Numbered from the stretch's first letter, positions 1-5,387 are shown. The stretch: DNA of 5,714 bases from Desulfarculaceae bacterium (GCA_021737205.1 JAIPEK010000160.1:1-5714); one strand, 5' to 3'. Notes: generated by a model not told the origin, from the letters alone. A program made the numbers and translations.

Positions 1-1101
1 GCCCGGAAACCTGTGCTGTTCAAGGCGCCTGATAATATCCTCCTCATATGCCGGCACAGGGGTGTCCAGCTCTTTTGAGGCTTTTTCAAGAAAATGTTCG
101 AAAAGAAGGGCGATGTCCTGTTTGCGCTTGCGCAGCGGGGGCAGGTGGATATGGTGGGTCATCAGCCGGAAATAGAGATCCCTTCTGAACACATCCGGAT
201 TTTTCAGCTTCTCCGCCGGCAGGTTGGTGGCGGCGATGATGCGGGCGCTGGAGAACTTTGCCGTGTCATCCCCGATTTTGTAATACTCCCGGTCCTGGAT
301 CAGGTTCAGCAGTTTTACCTGGGAGGGGAAGGGCAGCTCTCCGATCTCGTCCAGGAAAAGGGTCCCGCCTTTTGCTTTTTCCACAAGGCCGGACCGCGCC
401 TGTTCGGCACTGGTGTAAGAACCTTTTAAATGGCCGAACAGGGTATCGGTGAACATGGTATCATCGAGCCCTGCAATATTCACTTTTACGTATTTGCCGT
501 TTCGCCGGCTCATATCGTGAATTGCCCGGGCCACAAGATCTTTTCCGGTTCCGGTTTCTCCGGTGATAAATACCGGCTGGGACGTTCTGCAGATACAGGG
601 GATGTATTTGAATACCGCCTCCATTGAAGAATCCCGGGTGATAATGCCGCTGAATGCCTCCGGAGAGAAATCTTCCCGGTCCAGAAGCCTGCTGGACAGC
701 TCCCGGATTTCGTGCTGCATCTCCCCGTATTTGAGGGCGTTCCTGCATACGGCTGCCAGCCGGCCGTGCTCCAGGGGTTTTGCCAGGTAATCGTGAGCCC
801 CTTTTTTTACACAGGAAACGGCGCGCTCCGCTTCATCCAGGGCCGTAACCACGATCACCGGTATTTCCGGCCGGGCCTGCCGGATGTTTTCGAGCAATGC
901 TTCTCCGTCCATGCCGGGCATGACAAGATCCAGCACCACAAGACTGATCTGTCGGGCGGTAAGAATTTCCATCACTTTTTCCGGATTTTTCACCGCCATG
1001 ATGTTGTCGATGCCGTTGTATTTCAACTCAGCCGTAAAACCGGTCAGAATATGCTCCTCATCGTCCACAAGCAGGATCGGGGTCTGGGGAAACTCAGTCA
1101 A
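1..1101 (-). CDS. Sigma-54-dependent response regulator (NtrC family), C-terminus cut off by window edge
   Basis: Cytoplasmic transcription activator, probably phosphorylated by the kinase encoded just upstream. I translated 367 residues by hand; the reading frame is open to base 1. Residues 8-120 are a receiver with acidic pocket D13/D14, phospho-acceptor D58 (VVLDLVMPGMDG), T86 and K108 (AKP). Residues about 150-367 are the AAA+ domain: Walker A GETGTGKD (181-188), Walker B GGTLFLDEIGEL (245-256), and the arginine-finger region FRRDLYFRL (305-313). The sigma-54 contact loop reads GSYTSA (227-232) instead of GAFTGA. The Fis-type DNA-binding helix-turn-helix would lie beyond the window. The start is TTG at 1101-1099, behind AAAGGAG (1108-1114, 6-nt spacing). 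An in-frame TGA lies just upstream with no ATG between, and later starts would cut the first receiver strand. The gene overlaps the kinase by 8 nt, implying translational coupling. Family assignment is very safe; target genes and signal are unknown. Confidence 0.95.
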   Translation of the reverse strand, partial: MTEFPQTPILLVDDEEHILTGFTAELKYNGIDNIMAVKNPEKVMEILTARQISLVVLDLVMPGMDGEALLENIRQARPEIPVIVVTALDEAERAVSCVKKGAHDYLAKPLEHGRLAAVCRNALKYGEMQHEIRELSSRLLDREDFSPEAFSGIITRDSSMEAVFKYIPCICRTSQPVFITGETGTGKDLVARAIHDMSRRNGKYVKVNIAGLDDTMFTDTLFGHLKGSYTSAEQARSGLVEKAKGGTLFLDEIGELPFPSQVKLLNLIQDREYYKIGDDTAKFSSARIIAATNLPAEKLKNPDVFRRDLYFRLMTHHIHLPPLRKRKQDIALLFEHFLEKASKELDTPVPAYEEDIIRRLEQHRFPG

Positions 1102-2332
1102 TAACTTCTCCTTTCATCTGTGGAAATTTCACTGTTACACTTGTGCCTTCGCCAGGCGTGGATTGAATATCGATGGTTCCGTTGTGCTCTTTCACAATCT
1201 TGGAGGTAATGGAAAGTCCCAGGCCGGTTCCTTTGTCCCCGGCTTTTGTGGAAAAGAACGGTTCATAGATATGGGCCAGGTGGCCGGATTCAATACCGCA
1301 TCCTTTGTCTTGAATGTGAAAACACACCAGGTCCTCATCCGACCGGGTCGAAATATCAATTTCCTGATCAAAAGAGGTCAAAGCCTGGCAGGAATTGAGA
1401 ATGAGGTTGACAAGAACCTGTTCAATCCGCTGCGGGACCCCGGCGATCTTTGGAAGGCTGTCTTCGAGCCGGGTGGAAAAATGGCGGGTGGATCTGGAAA
1501 TCTCTTTGTTCAGGTACACGAGACTGGTCTTCAAAATCCTGTTCAGGCAGACGGATTCGAATCCATCCGCCTTTTCGGGCCTTGAAAACGTTTTCAGGCT
1601 TTTCACGATCCTGTCGATCCGCCGGGCCCCTTCCTCTATCCCGTGGAGCAGGGAAGGCACCATGGTTTTGATTTCCGAGGGACCGAATCCCTTTGAATGG
1701 ATATCGTTTGCATACAGATGTTCCGTGAGGGGGGCTTCAAGTTCAGACCATATCTTTGCCAGAAGAGGAGCATTGGTGAGTATGAACGAATTCGGGTTGC
1801 TGATTTCATGGCTGATGCCGGATACCAGCGTGCCCAGGTTGATCAGCTTGGATGCTTCCACCATCTGCTCTTTGGTCAGGTGATGCTGCTCGTTGAAAAT
1901 GTTGATATTTTCAAGGGCGGTGGCGTTTTCGGTGATGTCTTTTTCCAGCACGGTAAAATACCGGATCCGGCCCTCCCGGTCAAAATAAGGGCATATGATC
2001 ACTTCAATCAGCCTTTGGCCTTCATCATACTGGAACTTGACACTGTCGTTTTCTTTAATGGATTTTACGATTTCCTTTTCCCACTGGCTGCAGGCGGAGG
2101 CGGTGAGTTTCTCCCATATCCGCACGGTTTCTCCCTGCTCCTCCCTGAGATTGAAACGGTCCGCCGCCCTGCGGTTGAAATTCAGTACCGTGCCCGTACC
2201 GTCGATCATGACAACGGGAAAATCCATGGCATTGATCAAAGCGCGGGACAAGTCATTCTTCCGCTTTATGCGCCGGTTTTCCTCTTTCAGCCGGTGAACC
2301 TGCATTTCAAGTGTCTGAATCGTATCGGTCAA
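1094..2332 (-). CDS. Soluble PAS-domain sensor histidine kinase (HisKA + HATPase_c)
   Basis: Autophosphorylating sensor kinase of 412 residues, expected to phosphorylate the response regulator encoded immediately downstream. An N-terminal charged heptad-like helix (about 5-30) suggests a coiled coil. A PAS-like sensor follows (about 33-133; FPVVMIDGTGTVLNFNRRAA). The dimerisation/phospho-acceptor region has H175 in GISHEISNPNSF. The ATPase domain shows an N box (QVLVNLILNSCQAL, 305-318), G1 box DKGCGI (342-347), F box EPFFSTK (357-363) and G2 box GDKGTGLGLS (365-374). All catalytic motifs look intact. I see no transmembrane segment or signal peptide, so it should sense something cytoplasmic, perhaps through the PAS domain. 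The first codon is TTG (2332-2330), supported by AAGGGAG (2338-2344) five bases away. An in-frame TGA lies upstream with no ATG between. The next ATG (residue 10) has no ribosome site. It lies divergently from the GGQ-protein gene. Confidence 0.95.
   Translation of the reverse strand: MTDTIQTLEMQVHRLKEENRRIKRKNDLSRALINAMDFPVVMIDGTGTVLNFNRRAADRFNLREEQGETVRIWEKLTASACSQWEKEIVKSIKENDSVKFQYDEGQRLIEVIICPYFDREGRIRYFTVLEKDITENATALENINIFNEQHHLTKEQMVEASKLINLGTLVSGISHEISNPNSFILTNAPLLAKIWSELEAPLTEHLYANDIHSKGFGPSEIKTMVPSLLHGIEEGARRIDRIVKSLKTFSRPEKADGFESVCLNRILKTSLVYLNKEISRSTRHFSTRLEDSLPKIAGVPQRIEQVLVNLILNSCQALTSFDQEIDISTRSDEDLVCFHIQDKGCGIESGHLAHIYEPFFSTKAGDKGTGLGLSITSKIVKEHNGTIDIQSTPGEGTSVTVKFPQMKGEVID
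1108..1114 (-). promoter_or_regulatory. Ribosome binding site fixing the TTG start of the response regulator
   Basis: AAAGGAG read on the minus strand, six bases before the TTG at 1101-1099, lying inside the last codons of the kinase gene. It is the reason for choosing a TTG start: no ATG exists in frame between it and the upstream in-frame TGA. Confidence 0.75.
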
Positions 2333-2337
2333 GTCCG

Positions 2338-2344
2338 CTCCCTT
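2338..2344 (-). promoter_or_regulatory. Ribosome binding site fixing the TTG start of the histidine kinase
   Basis: AAGGGAG on the minus strand, ending five bases before the TTG at 2332-2330. The next in-frame ATG, nine codons later, has no purine-rich site before it, so the TTG is preferred. Confidence 0.65.
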
Positions 2345-2354
2345 CTTTCTCTGT

Positions 2355-2388
2355 TTCGCCGGAATTTGAGGTTTTCAAATCCGGCGGA
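2355..2388. repeat. 12-bp inverted repeat in the divergent kinase / GGQ-protein intergenic region
   Basis: The left arm (2357-2369) and right arm (2375-2386) pair over 12 bp with one bulged A. Six outer G/C pairs (CGCCGG with CCGGCG) and six inner A/T-rich pairs enclose a five-base loop. A further T-A pair and a G-T wobble extend it to 2355/2388. On the plus strand it is followed by a T-rich run (2389-2400), giving a terminator-like look, but no plus-strand gene ends before it. On the minus strand it lies in the leader of the kinase gene. It could be an operator for a dimeric regulator, an mRNA leader hairpin, or a terminator blocking antisense transcription into the GGQ gene. The structure is plain in the sequence; its function is inference. 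Confidence 0.75.
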
Positions 2389-2400
2389 TTTCTTTATATT
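2372..2400 (+). promoter_or_regulatory. Weak candidate sigma-70 promoter for the GGQ-protein gene
   Basis: TTTTCA (2372-2377), a 17-bp spacer, then TATATT (2395-2400); transcription would begin near 2407, about 43 bases before the ATG at 2450. The -35 hexamer matches the consensus at only four of six positions. The spacer contains the right arm of the inverted repeat, so a protein bound to that repeat would block it. A divergent minus-strand -10 (TATAAA, complement of 2393-2398) could serve the kinase, but no good -35 goes with it. Confidence 0.3.
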
Positions 2401-2449
2401 GTTCACCTAATGGGTAAATAAATTTGACCGGTTTGTAAAGAGATGAATC

Positions 2450-2797
2450 ATGGGTCCCGGACAGGAAAAAATCGATGCCTTGAACCGCAGGATGGAAAAG
2501 CTGAATATCCGCAAAGAGGATATTCAGGAAAAATTCATCAAGTCGTCCGGCAGGGGAGGGCAGAAGGTGAACAAGTCCTCGAGCGCCGTGTTTATAAAGC
2601 ATCTGCCCACCGGCATTTCAGTGAAGTACGGAAAGGACAGGTCCCGGCATTTGAACCGGTTTATGGCGAAGCGGCTTCTGGTGGAAAGGCTTGAGGCCCG
2701 CATAACCGGGGAAAAGACGGAAAAAGAGGCCCGCCGGGAAAAAATAAAAAAACAGAAAATGAAACGCAAAAAACGATCGAAACACAAACATCAGTAA
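2450..2797 (+). CDS. Small release-factor-like protein with GGQ motif (RF-1 domain; ribosome-rescue type peptidyl-tRNA hydrolase)
   Basis: A 115-residue protein consisting of the RF-1 catalytic domain alone, without the stop-codon-recognition domain of RF1/RF2. The hallmark is SGRGGQKVNKSSS (33-45). Its GGQ (36-38) is the loop that enters the peptidyl-transferase centre to trigger hydrolysis of peptidyl-tRNA. The C-terminal quarter (about 88-115) is helical-looking and very rich in Lys/Arg (KKQKMKRKKRSKHKHQ), as in ArfB/YaeJ, whose basic tail enters the empty mRNA channel of stalled ribosomes. The protein is shorter than E. coli ArfB (about 140 residues) and resembles the bacterial relatives of mitochondrial MTRFR/C12orf65. 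The probable role is release of nascent chains from stalled ribosomes or free large subunits. The start is the first ATG, with only a weak AAGAG-type site upstream. The gene is monocistronic and its stop overlaps the convergent DUF503 gene by 7 nt. Confidence 0.9.
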   Translation: MGPGQEKIDALNRRMEKLNIRKEDIQEKFIKSSGRGGQKVNKSSSAVFIKHLPTGISVKYGKDRSRHLNRFMAKRLLVERLEARITGEKTEKEARREKIKKQKMKRKKRSKHKHQ

Positions 2798-3078
2798 TTG
2801 ATGATTTCGATTTTTGTATCCACGATCTGGGCAAGCCCCATACCGTCCATCATCTCAATGATCCTGTCCAGTGTGGAATTGACTGTCCGCCGGTCATTAC
2901 CGGTTATGGAAAACCCGATCTCCGACCATGTGAAATTGTCATTCAATCCGGTCTCCGCAATGGAGATGTTGAATTTGTTTTTCACTCTATCCGTCTGGGA
3001 TCTGACGATTTTCCGCTTTTCTTTCAACGAGTGGATGTCATAAAGCCTGAATGTGATTTTTCCGGTTCCCACCACCAT
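2791..3078 (-). CDS. DUF503 / YlxP-like small protein
   Basis: A 95-residue protein that I recognise as DUF503 (YlxP-like). It starts MVVGTGKITFRL, followed by the signature HSLKEKRKIVRSQTDRVKNK (16-35), then FNISIAETG and a C-terminal D-x-x-I-E-motif region. The size is typical of the family. In many bacteria the family gene sits near rbfA, infB or truB, which has suggested a ribosome/RNA-linked role, but its biochemistry is unclear and that context is absent here. The start is supported by AAGGAG (3088-3093), nine bases upstream. It is the second gene of a two-gene minus-strand unit, 21 nt after the duplicated-module protein. Its TGA overlaps the end of the convergent GGQ-protein gene by 7 nt, so neither gene has its own intergenic terminator. 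Confidence 0.85.
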   Translation of the reverse strand: MVVGTGKITFRLYDIHSLKEKRKIVRSQTDRVKNKFNISIAETGLNDNFTWSEIGFSITGNDRRTVNSTLDRIIEMMDGMGLAQIVDTKIEIINY

Positions 3079-3099
3079 TTCCGACGTCTCCTTGAACTG

Positions 3100-3531
3100 C
3101 TAAAACGCCCCGAGCTGGCATTGTTTGATCTTTATATTTTTTTTATCGCAGGCCGACCCGACCCGGTTTCTTTTGATTTTCATTCCGTCTGCAATTTTCC
3201 AGCAGTCCCGGCAGGTGATCCGTCCGTTTTTCGAACTGTTTTCAAGCTTCTGCTCCAGTTCAGGGGATAATTCCACATCCGGGTCTAGGTGTTTGCCTTC
3301 CGGGGAGTGGCCGAAGAGTCCGAGCCGGCATTTGACCACCCTGAGTTCAAGCAAATCCGCCTGTATCCCGACCTGTTCCGGGGTAATGCCGGCTTTGTCC
3401 GCCACGCTGTGTGCATTGACGCAGCTGATGGTACCGTTTTCCGCTTTTTGTTCAAGAAGTGTTTTTACGTTCGGGTCAATGGACTCATTCGGGTGTTTTT
3501 TTGCATAATGGCCTTTGTCTTCATGTGTCAT
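3100..3531 (-). CDS. Cysteine-containing protein of unknown function built from two tandem ~49-residue modules
   Basis: A 143-residue soluble, charged protein with no signal peptide or membrane segment. I do not recognise a named family. It contains two copies of one module, residues 25-73 and 95-143, which align without gaps with about 16 of 49 identities. The shared pattern is N-G-x-I-x-C, then A-D, I, V-G, D, and finally C-x-L-G-x-F. Cys37/Cys107 and Cys68/Cys138 are equivalent; module 2 adds Cys110 and Cys128. The helix/strand rhythm could be a small winged-helix-like fold, with the paired cysteines binding metal or forming a disulfide; that part is inference. Residues 1-20 are polar and histidine/lysine-rich. 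The start is ATG behind AAAGGA (3541-3546, nine bases). It is the first gene of a unit with the DUF503 gene. It lies divergently from the PPDK regulator; I found no convincing minus-strand promoter in the 93-bp gap. Confidence 0.8.
   Translation of the reverse strand: MTHEDKGHYAKKHPNESIDPNVKTLLEQKAENGTISCVNAHSVADKAGITPEQVGIQADLLELRVVKCRLGLFGHSPEGKHLDPDVELSPELEQKLENSSKNGRITCRDCWKIADGMKIKRNRVGSACDKKNIKIKQCQLGAF
3103..3249 (-). repeat. Module 2 of the internal protein duplication
   Basis: Encodes residues 95-143, matching module 1 gap-free at protein level. It contains CRDC (107-110), Cys128 and the terminal CQLGAF. The protein ends exactly with the module. Confidence 0.7.
3313..3459 (-). repeat. 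Module 1 of the internal protein duplication
   Basis: Encodes residues 25-73, including NGTISC (32-37) and CRLGLF (68-73). It is separated from module 2 by a 21-residue acidic linker. The similarity is at protein level and divergent, indicating an old duplication. Confidence 0.7.
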
Positions 3532-3548
3532 GATGCGGTTTCCTTTAA

Positions 3549-3577
3549 TTGACTCCTGTTTGCGGTTGGGCTATGAT
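3549..3577 (+). promoter_or_regulatory. Sigma-70-type promoter for the PPDK/PEP-synthase regulator gene
   Basis: TTGACT (3549-3554), a spacer of exactly 17 bases, then TATGAT (3572-3577). Each hexamer matches consensus at five of six positions. Transcription would start near 3584, giving a leader of about 40 bases to the ATG at 3625. It is the best promoter in the window and sits in the divergent gap, 18 bases from the start codon of the opposite gene. The TATGAT hexamer recurs at 3604 and 3624; the 3604 copy is preceded by a poor -35 (TTGTGA, 18-bp spacer). Confidence 0.6.
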
Positions 3578-3624
3578 TGTTGTGATCAAATTTCATCCAA
3601 CGCTATGATAAAGGATTTTTGTTT

Positions 3625-4473
3625 ATGATAAAAGAGGTTTTTAGCCGGGATTTCAATATGATTTATATTGCCTCGTGCGGGGAAGGGATCAATGCGTACA
3701 ATCTGGTCCAGAGTACGCTTGTACAGTTTCCCGGCAATCAGATCACGGTGGTTAAAATGCCCCATATCCGGACAGAGAGCCAGGTGGACGAATTGATGGA
3801 GCGGGTCCGGGATACGGAAAGCCTTGTGGTTCATACCATTGTCAATTCCGACCTTCGAAGGTACGTCACCCGGCGGGGAATGGACCAGGGAATCGTCACC
3901 ATCGACCTTATGGGACCTGTCATATCGAAAATCCAGACCTTTTTGAACGAAGATCCCATAGAGCAGCCCGGGCTGTACAGAAAAATTCACCAGGTGGATC
4001 TCAAGCAGGTTTCGGCAATCGATTTCGCCCTGTCCCATGATGACGGGCTCCATCCGGAAGATCTGCCCCATGCCGAAATGATTCTTGTCGGTCTTTCCAG
4101 GGCCGGAAAAACTCCGCTTTCCATGTACATGGCGGTTCTCGGATGGAAAGTGGCCAATGTGCCCTACGTGCCGTCAATTCCCATGCCGGATACGCTTTCC
4201 GGGATTGACAAGAGGCGTATTATCGGGCTTGATATCAATGCGGACCAGCTGATGGCCCACAGAAAAATGCGGCAGCAGGATCTGGGGACTTCGGATTTTT
4301 ATTCGTACAGTTCAAAAGAAGGCATAAAAAACGAAATTGCCGAAGTCAGGCGGTATTTCGTTACCAACGGCTTTTCCATGATCGATGTAAGCAACAAGCC
4401 CATTGAATCAAGTGCTGAAGAGATCATTGAAATGATCACGAGAAGGTTCAAGCAGGACGCCCATAAAACCTGA
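3625..4473 (+). CDS. Pyruvate,phosphate dikinase / PEP synthase regulatory protein (bifunctional kinase/pyrophosphorylase, DUF299)
   Basis: Cytoplasmic regulator that, in characterised members, inactivates PPDK or PEP synthase by ADP-dependent phosphorylation of a threonine beside the catalytic histidine, and reactivates it by phosphate-dependent removal yielding pyrophosphate. It thereby controls pyruvate/PEP interconversion. The 282 residues show the N-terminal family block (YIASCGEGINA, 14-24), VSAIDFALSHDDG (129-141), the P-loop GLSRAGKTPLS (156-166), KVANVPYVPSIPMP (175-188), GLDINADQLMAHR (201-213) and IDVSNKPIESSAEEI (253-267), in family order. Length is normal. I prefer ATG 3625, behind AAAGGA (3610-3615, nine bases). 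TTG 3619 is too close to that site. ATG 3658 would give 271 residues, close to typical family length, and remains possible. Whether PPDK or PEP synthase is the target cannot be told, because neither gene is in the window. The member in E. coli is called ppsR. Confidence 0.93.
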   Translation: MIKEVFSRDFNMIYIASCGEGINAYNLVQSTLVQFPGNQITVVKMPHIRTESQVDELMERVRDTESLVVHTIVNSDLRRYVTRRGMDQGIVTIDLMGPVISKIQTFLNEDPIEQPGLYRKIHQVDLKQVSAIDFALSHDDGLHPEDLPHAEMILVGLSRAGKTPLSMYMAVLGWKVANVPYVPSIPMPDTLSGIDKRRIIGLDINADQLMAHRKMRQQDLGTSDFYSYSSKEGIKNEIAEVRRYFVTNGFSMIDVSNKPIESSAEEIIEMITRRFKQDAHKT

Positions 4474-4558
4474 ACCGGCGCTGTTGATGTTAAAAAGGCA
4501 AAAGGCGTTGACCTGCCTGGGTTCATGTCGGGCCGATGCTGACGCTGCATTTCTTTAC

Positions 4559-4588
4559 ACCGTTTTTCAAGTATTAGGGAAAAACCGT
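4559..4588. other. Imperfect hairpin in the 160-bp gap after the PPDK-regulator gene
   Basis: Arms 4559-4568 and 4579-4588 pair at nine of ten positions (one C-C mismatch) around a ten-base loop. The stem is mostly A/T and has no following T-run, so it is not a clear rho-independent terminator. The rest of 4474-4633 shows no convincing promoter, so read-through from the upstream gene into 4634 is possible. Confidence 0.3.
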
Positions 4589-4633
4589 CGATACCAGAAC
4601 TGGATGAACAATTTTACGGATGGACTGTATCTC

Positions 4634-5386
4634 ATGAAAAAAAAGGCAATTATTGTACTGACCGCATGCCTGATTCCCGCTGTTTCAATTGCCAGGGACT
4701 TCACGGTCCGGGTGGTTCATGAAAACTACAGAGAGGAAGGGGAACAGATCTACCATTCGGTGCAGGTGGATTCGATCGCAGGCAACAAAATCCTGGTGCT
4801 CAAGGGGAACAACGATCAATACAGGAATTGGTTCCGGGAATACATGGCATCCAACAATACGTTCGTTGCTGTGGTGCCGGATGAAGACAGTTTCAAATTC
4901 ATATCTTCGAAAGTGTACAACATCGATATCGATTCCGTGCATCCGCTTAAAAAGGACCAATGGGAAAAATTCACACCCGGCGGCGCCACGAACGCGGGCA
5001 TGGATGAAAATCAGATCCTGGTGGTGGACGGAAACATGGAAAGAAGGCGCCTGGTCCGGCAGGTGGTGGAACAGCTCGGGTACGCGCCCCGGGTGTTTTC
5101 CAGCGGAAAAGAGGCGTATGATTTTTTCCGTCTTCAGCCGGAACAATTTCATATGATTATCACCTCGAACAAAATCGAAGGACTGAAAGTGGATCAACTG
5201 GTGGAAAAATGTATCAGGCTTTCCCCCGGTCTCCCGGTGATGGTGGGGGCCGGATACAATCAAAGAGACACAAGGCAGCGCCTTTTAGAGCATTTTTCCG
5301 GAATGGAAAACGTGTATGTAAAGCCGGTAATATTGGACAATTTGACAAAATCCATCGTGCGGATCTTGCGGAAAAAGAAAGCGTGA
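4634..5386 (+). CDS. Exported protein with C-terminal degenerate receiver (pseudo-receiver) domain
   Basis: A 250-residue protein. Residues 1-20 (MKKKAIIVLTACLIPAVSIA) form a classic signal peptide with likely cleavage after SIA (18-20). Residues 21-112 are a mixed domain I do not recognise. A flexible TPGGATNAGMD linker follows, then a receiver-like fold at about 126-248. That domain has ILVVDGN (128-134) where active receivers have ILVVDDE, serine (S178, in IITSN) at the phospho-acceptor position, A206 at the Thr/Ser position, and a retained K230-P231. It resembles receivers at the end of deltaproteobacterial hybrid kinases but cannot be phosphorylated in the usual way. Three N-terminal lysines predict a periplasmic C-terminus. 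ATG 4634 is chosen because it opens the signal peptide and has a GGATGGA-type site upstream; the frame is open further upstream but lacks good starts. It is followed after one base by another exported-protein gene. Function unknown. Confidence 0.85.
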   Translation: MKKKAIIVLTACLIPAVSIARDFTVRVVHENYREEGEQIYHSVQVDSIAGNKILVLKGNNDQYRNWFREYMASNNTFVAVVPDEDSFKFISSKVYNIDIDSVHPLKKDQWEKFTPGGATNAGMDENQILVVDGNMERRRLVRQVVEQLGYAPRVFSSGKEAYDFFRLQPEQFHMIITSNKIEGLKVDQLVEKCIRLSPGLPVMVGAGYNQRDTRQRLLEHFSGMENVYVKPVILDNLTKSIVRILRKKKA

Positions 5387-5387
5387 T

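Noticed and set aside
94..1104. Plus-strand open frames over bases 94-1104
   Set aside because: Opposite the response regulator, whose receiver and AAA+ motifs run unbroken on the minus strand to base 1.
2389..2400. Rho-independent terminator ending a plus-strand gene at the inverted repeat
   Set aside because: The stem and T-rich tail fit, but no plus-strand gene precedes it. Kept as an inverted repeat of unknown role.
884..2410. Long plus-strand open frames (884-1585, 1395-1883, 1697-2410) opposite the kinase and regulator genes
   Set aside because: They run antisense to proteins with complete, recognisable domains. Their translations show no motif, and there is no consistent ribosome site or operon logic.
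2720..2765. A-rich runs beside GGCCCGCCGGG in the GGQ gene as a terminator for the minus-strand DUF503 unit
   Set aside because: On the minus strand the T-run comes before the GC-rich stretch, the wrong order for an intrinsic terminator. The A-runs are lysine codons of the basic tail.
3619..3624. TTG at 3619 as the start of the PPDK regulator
   Set aside because: Only three bases from the AAAGGA site; ATG 3625 has normal spacing.
3586..4071. 161-residue minus-strand open frame opposite the PPDK regulator
   Set aside because: Shadow of a well-matched family gene; no recognisable motif.
4484..4633. N-terminal extension of the pseudo-receiver protein starting at TTG 4484 or ATG 4487
   Set aside because: The extension has no conserved look, no good ribosome site, and would bury the signal peptide at residue 51. 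ATG 4634 gives a standard signal peptide.
4685..5263. 192-residue minus-strand open frame opposite the pseudo-receiver gene
   Set aside because: The plus strand carries a signal peptide and receiver fold in frame. The minus-strand product is His/Phe-rich with no motif, typical of an antisense shadow.
4634..5386. Pseudo-receiver gene as an artefactual fusion of two genes by frameshift
   Set aside because: The frame is continuous from signal peptide through linker to receiver end, with a plausible flexible linker and no internal start with a ribosome site before the receiver.
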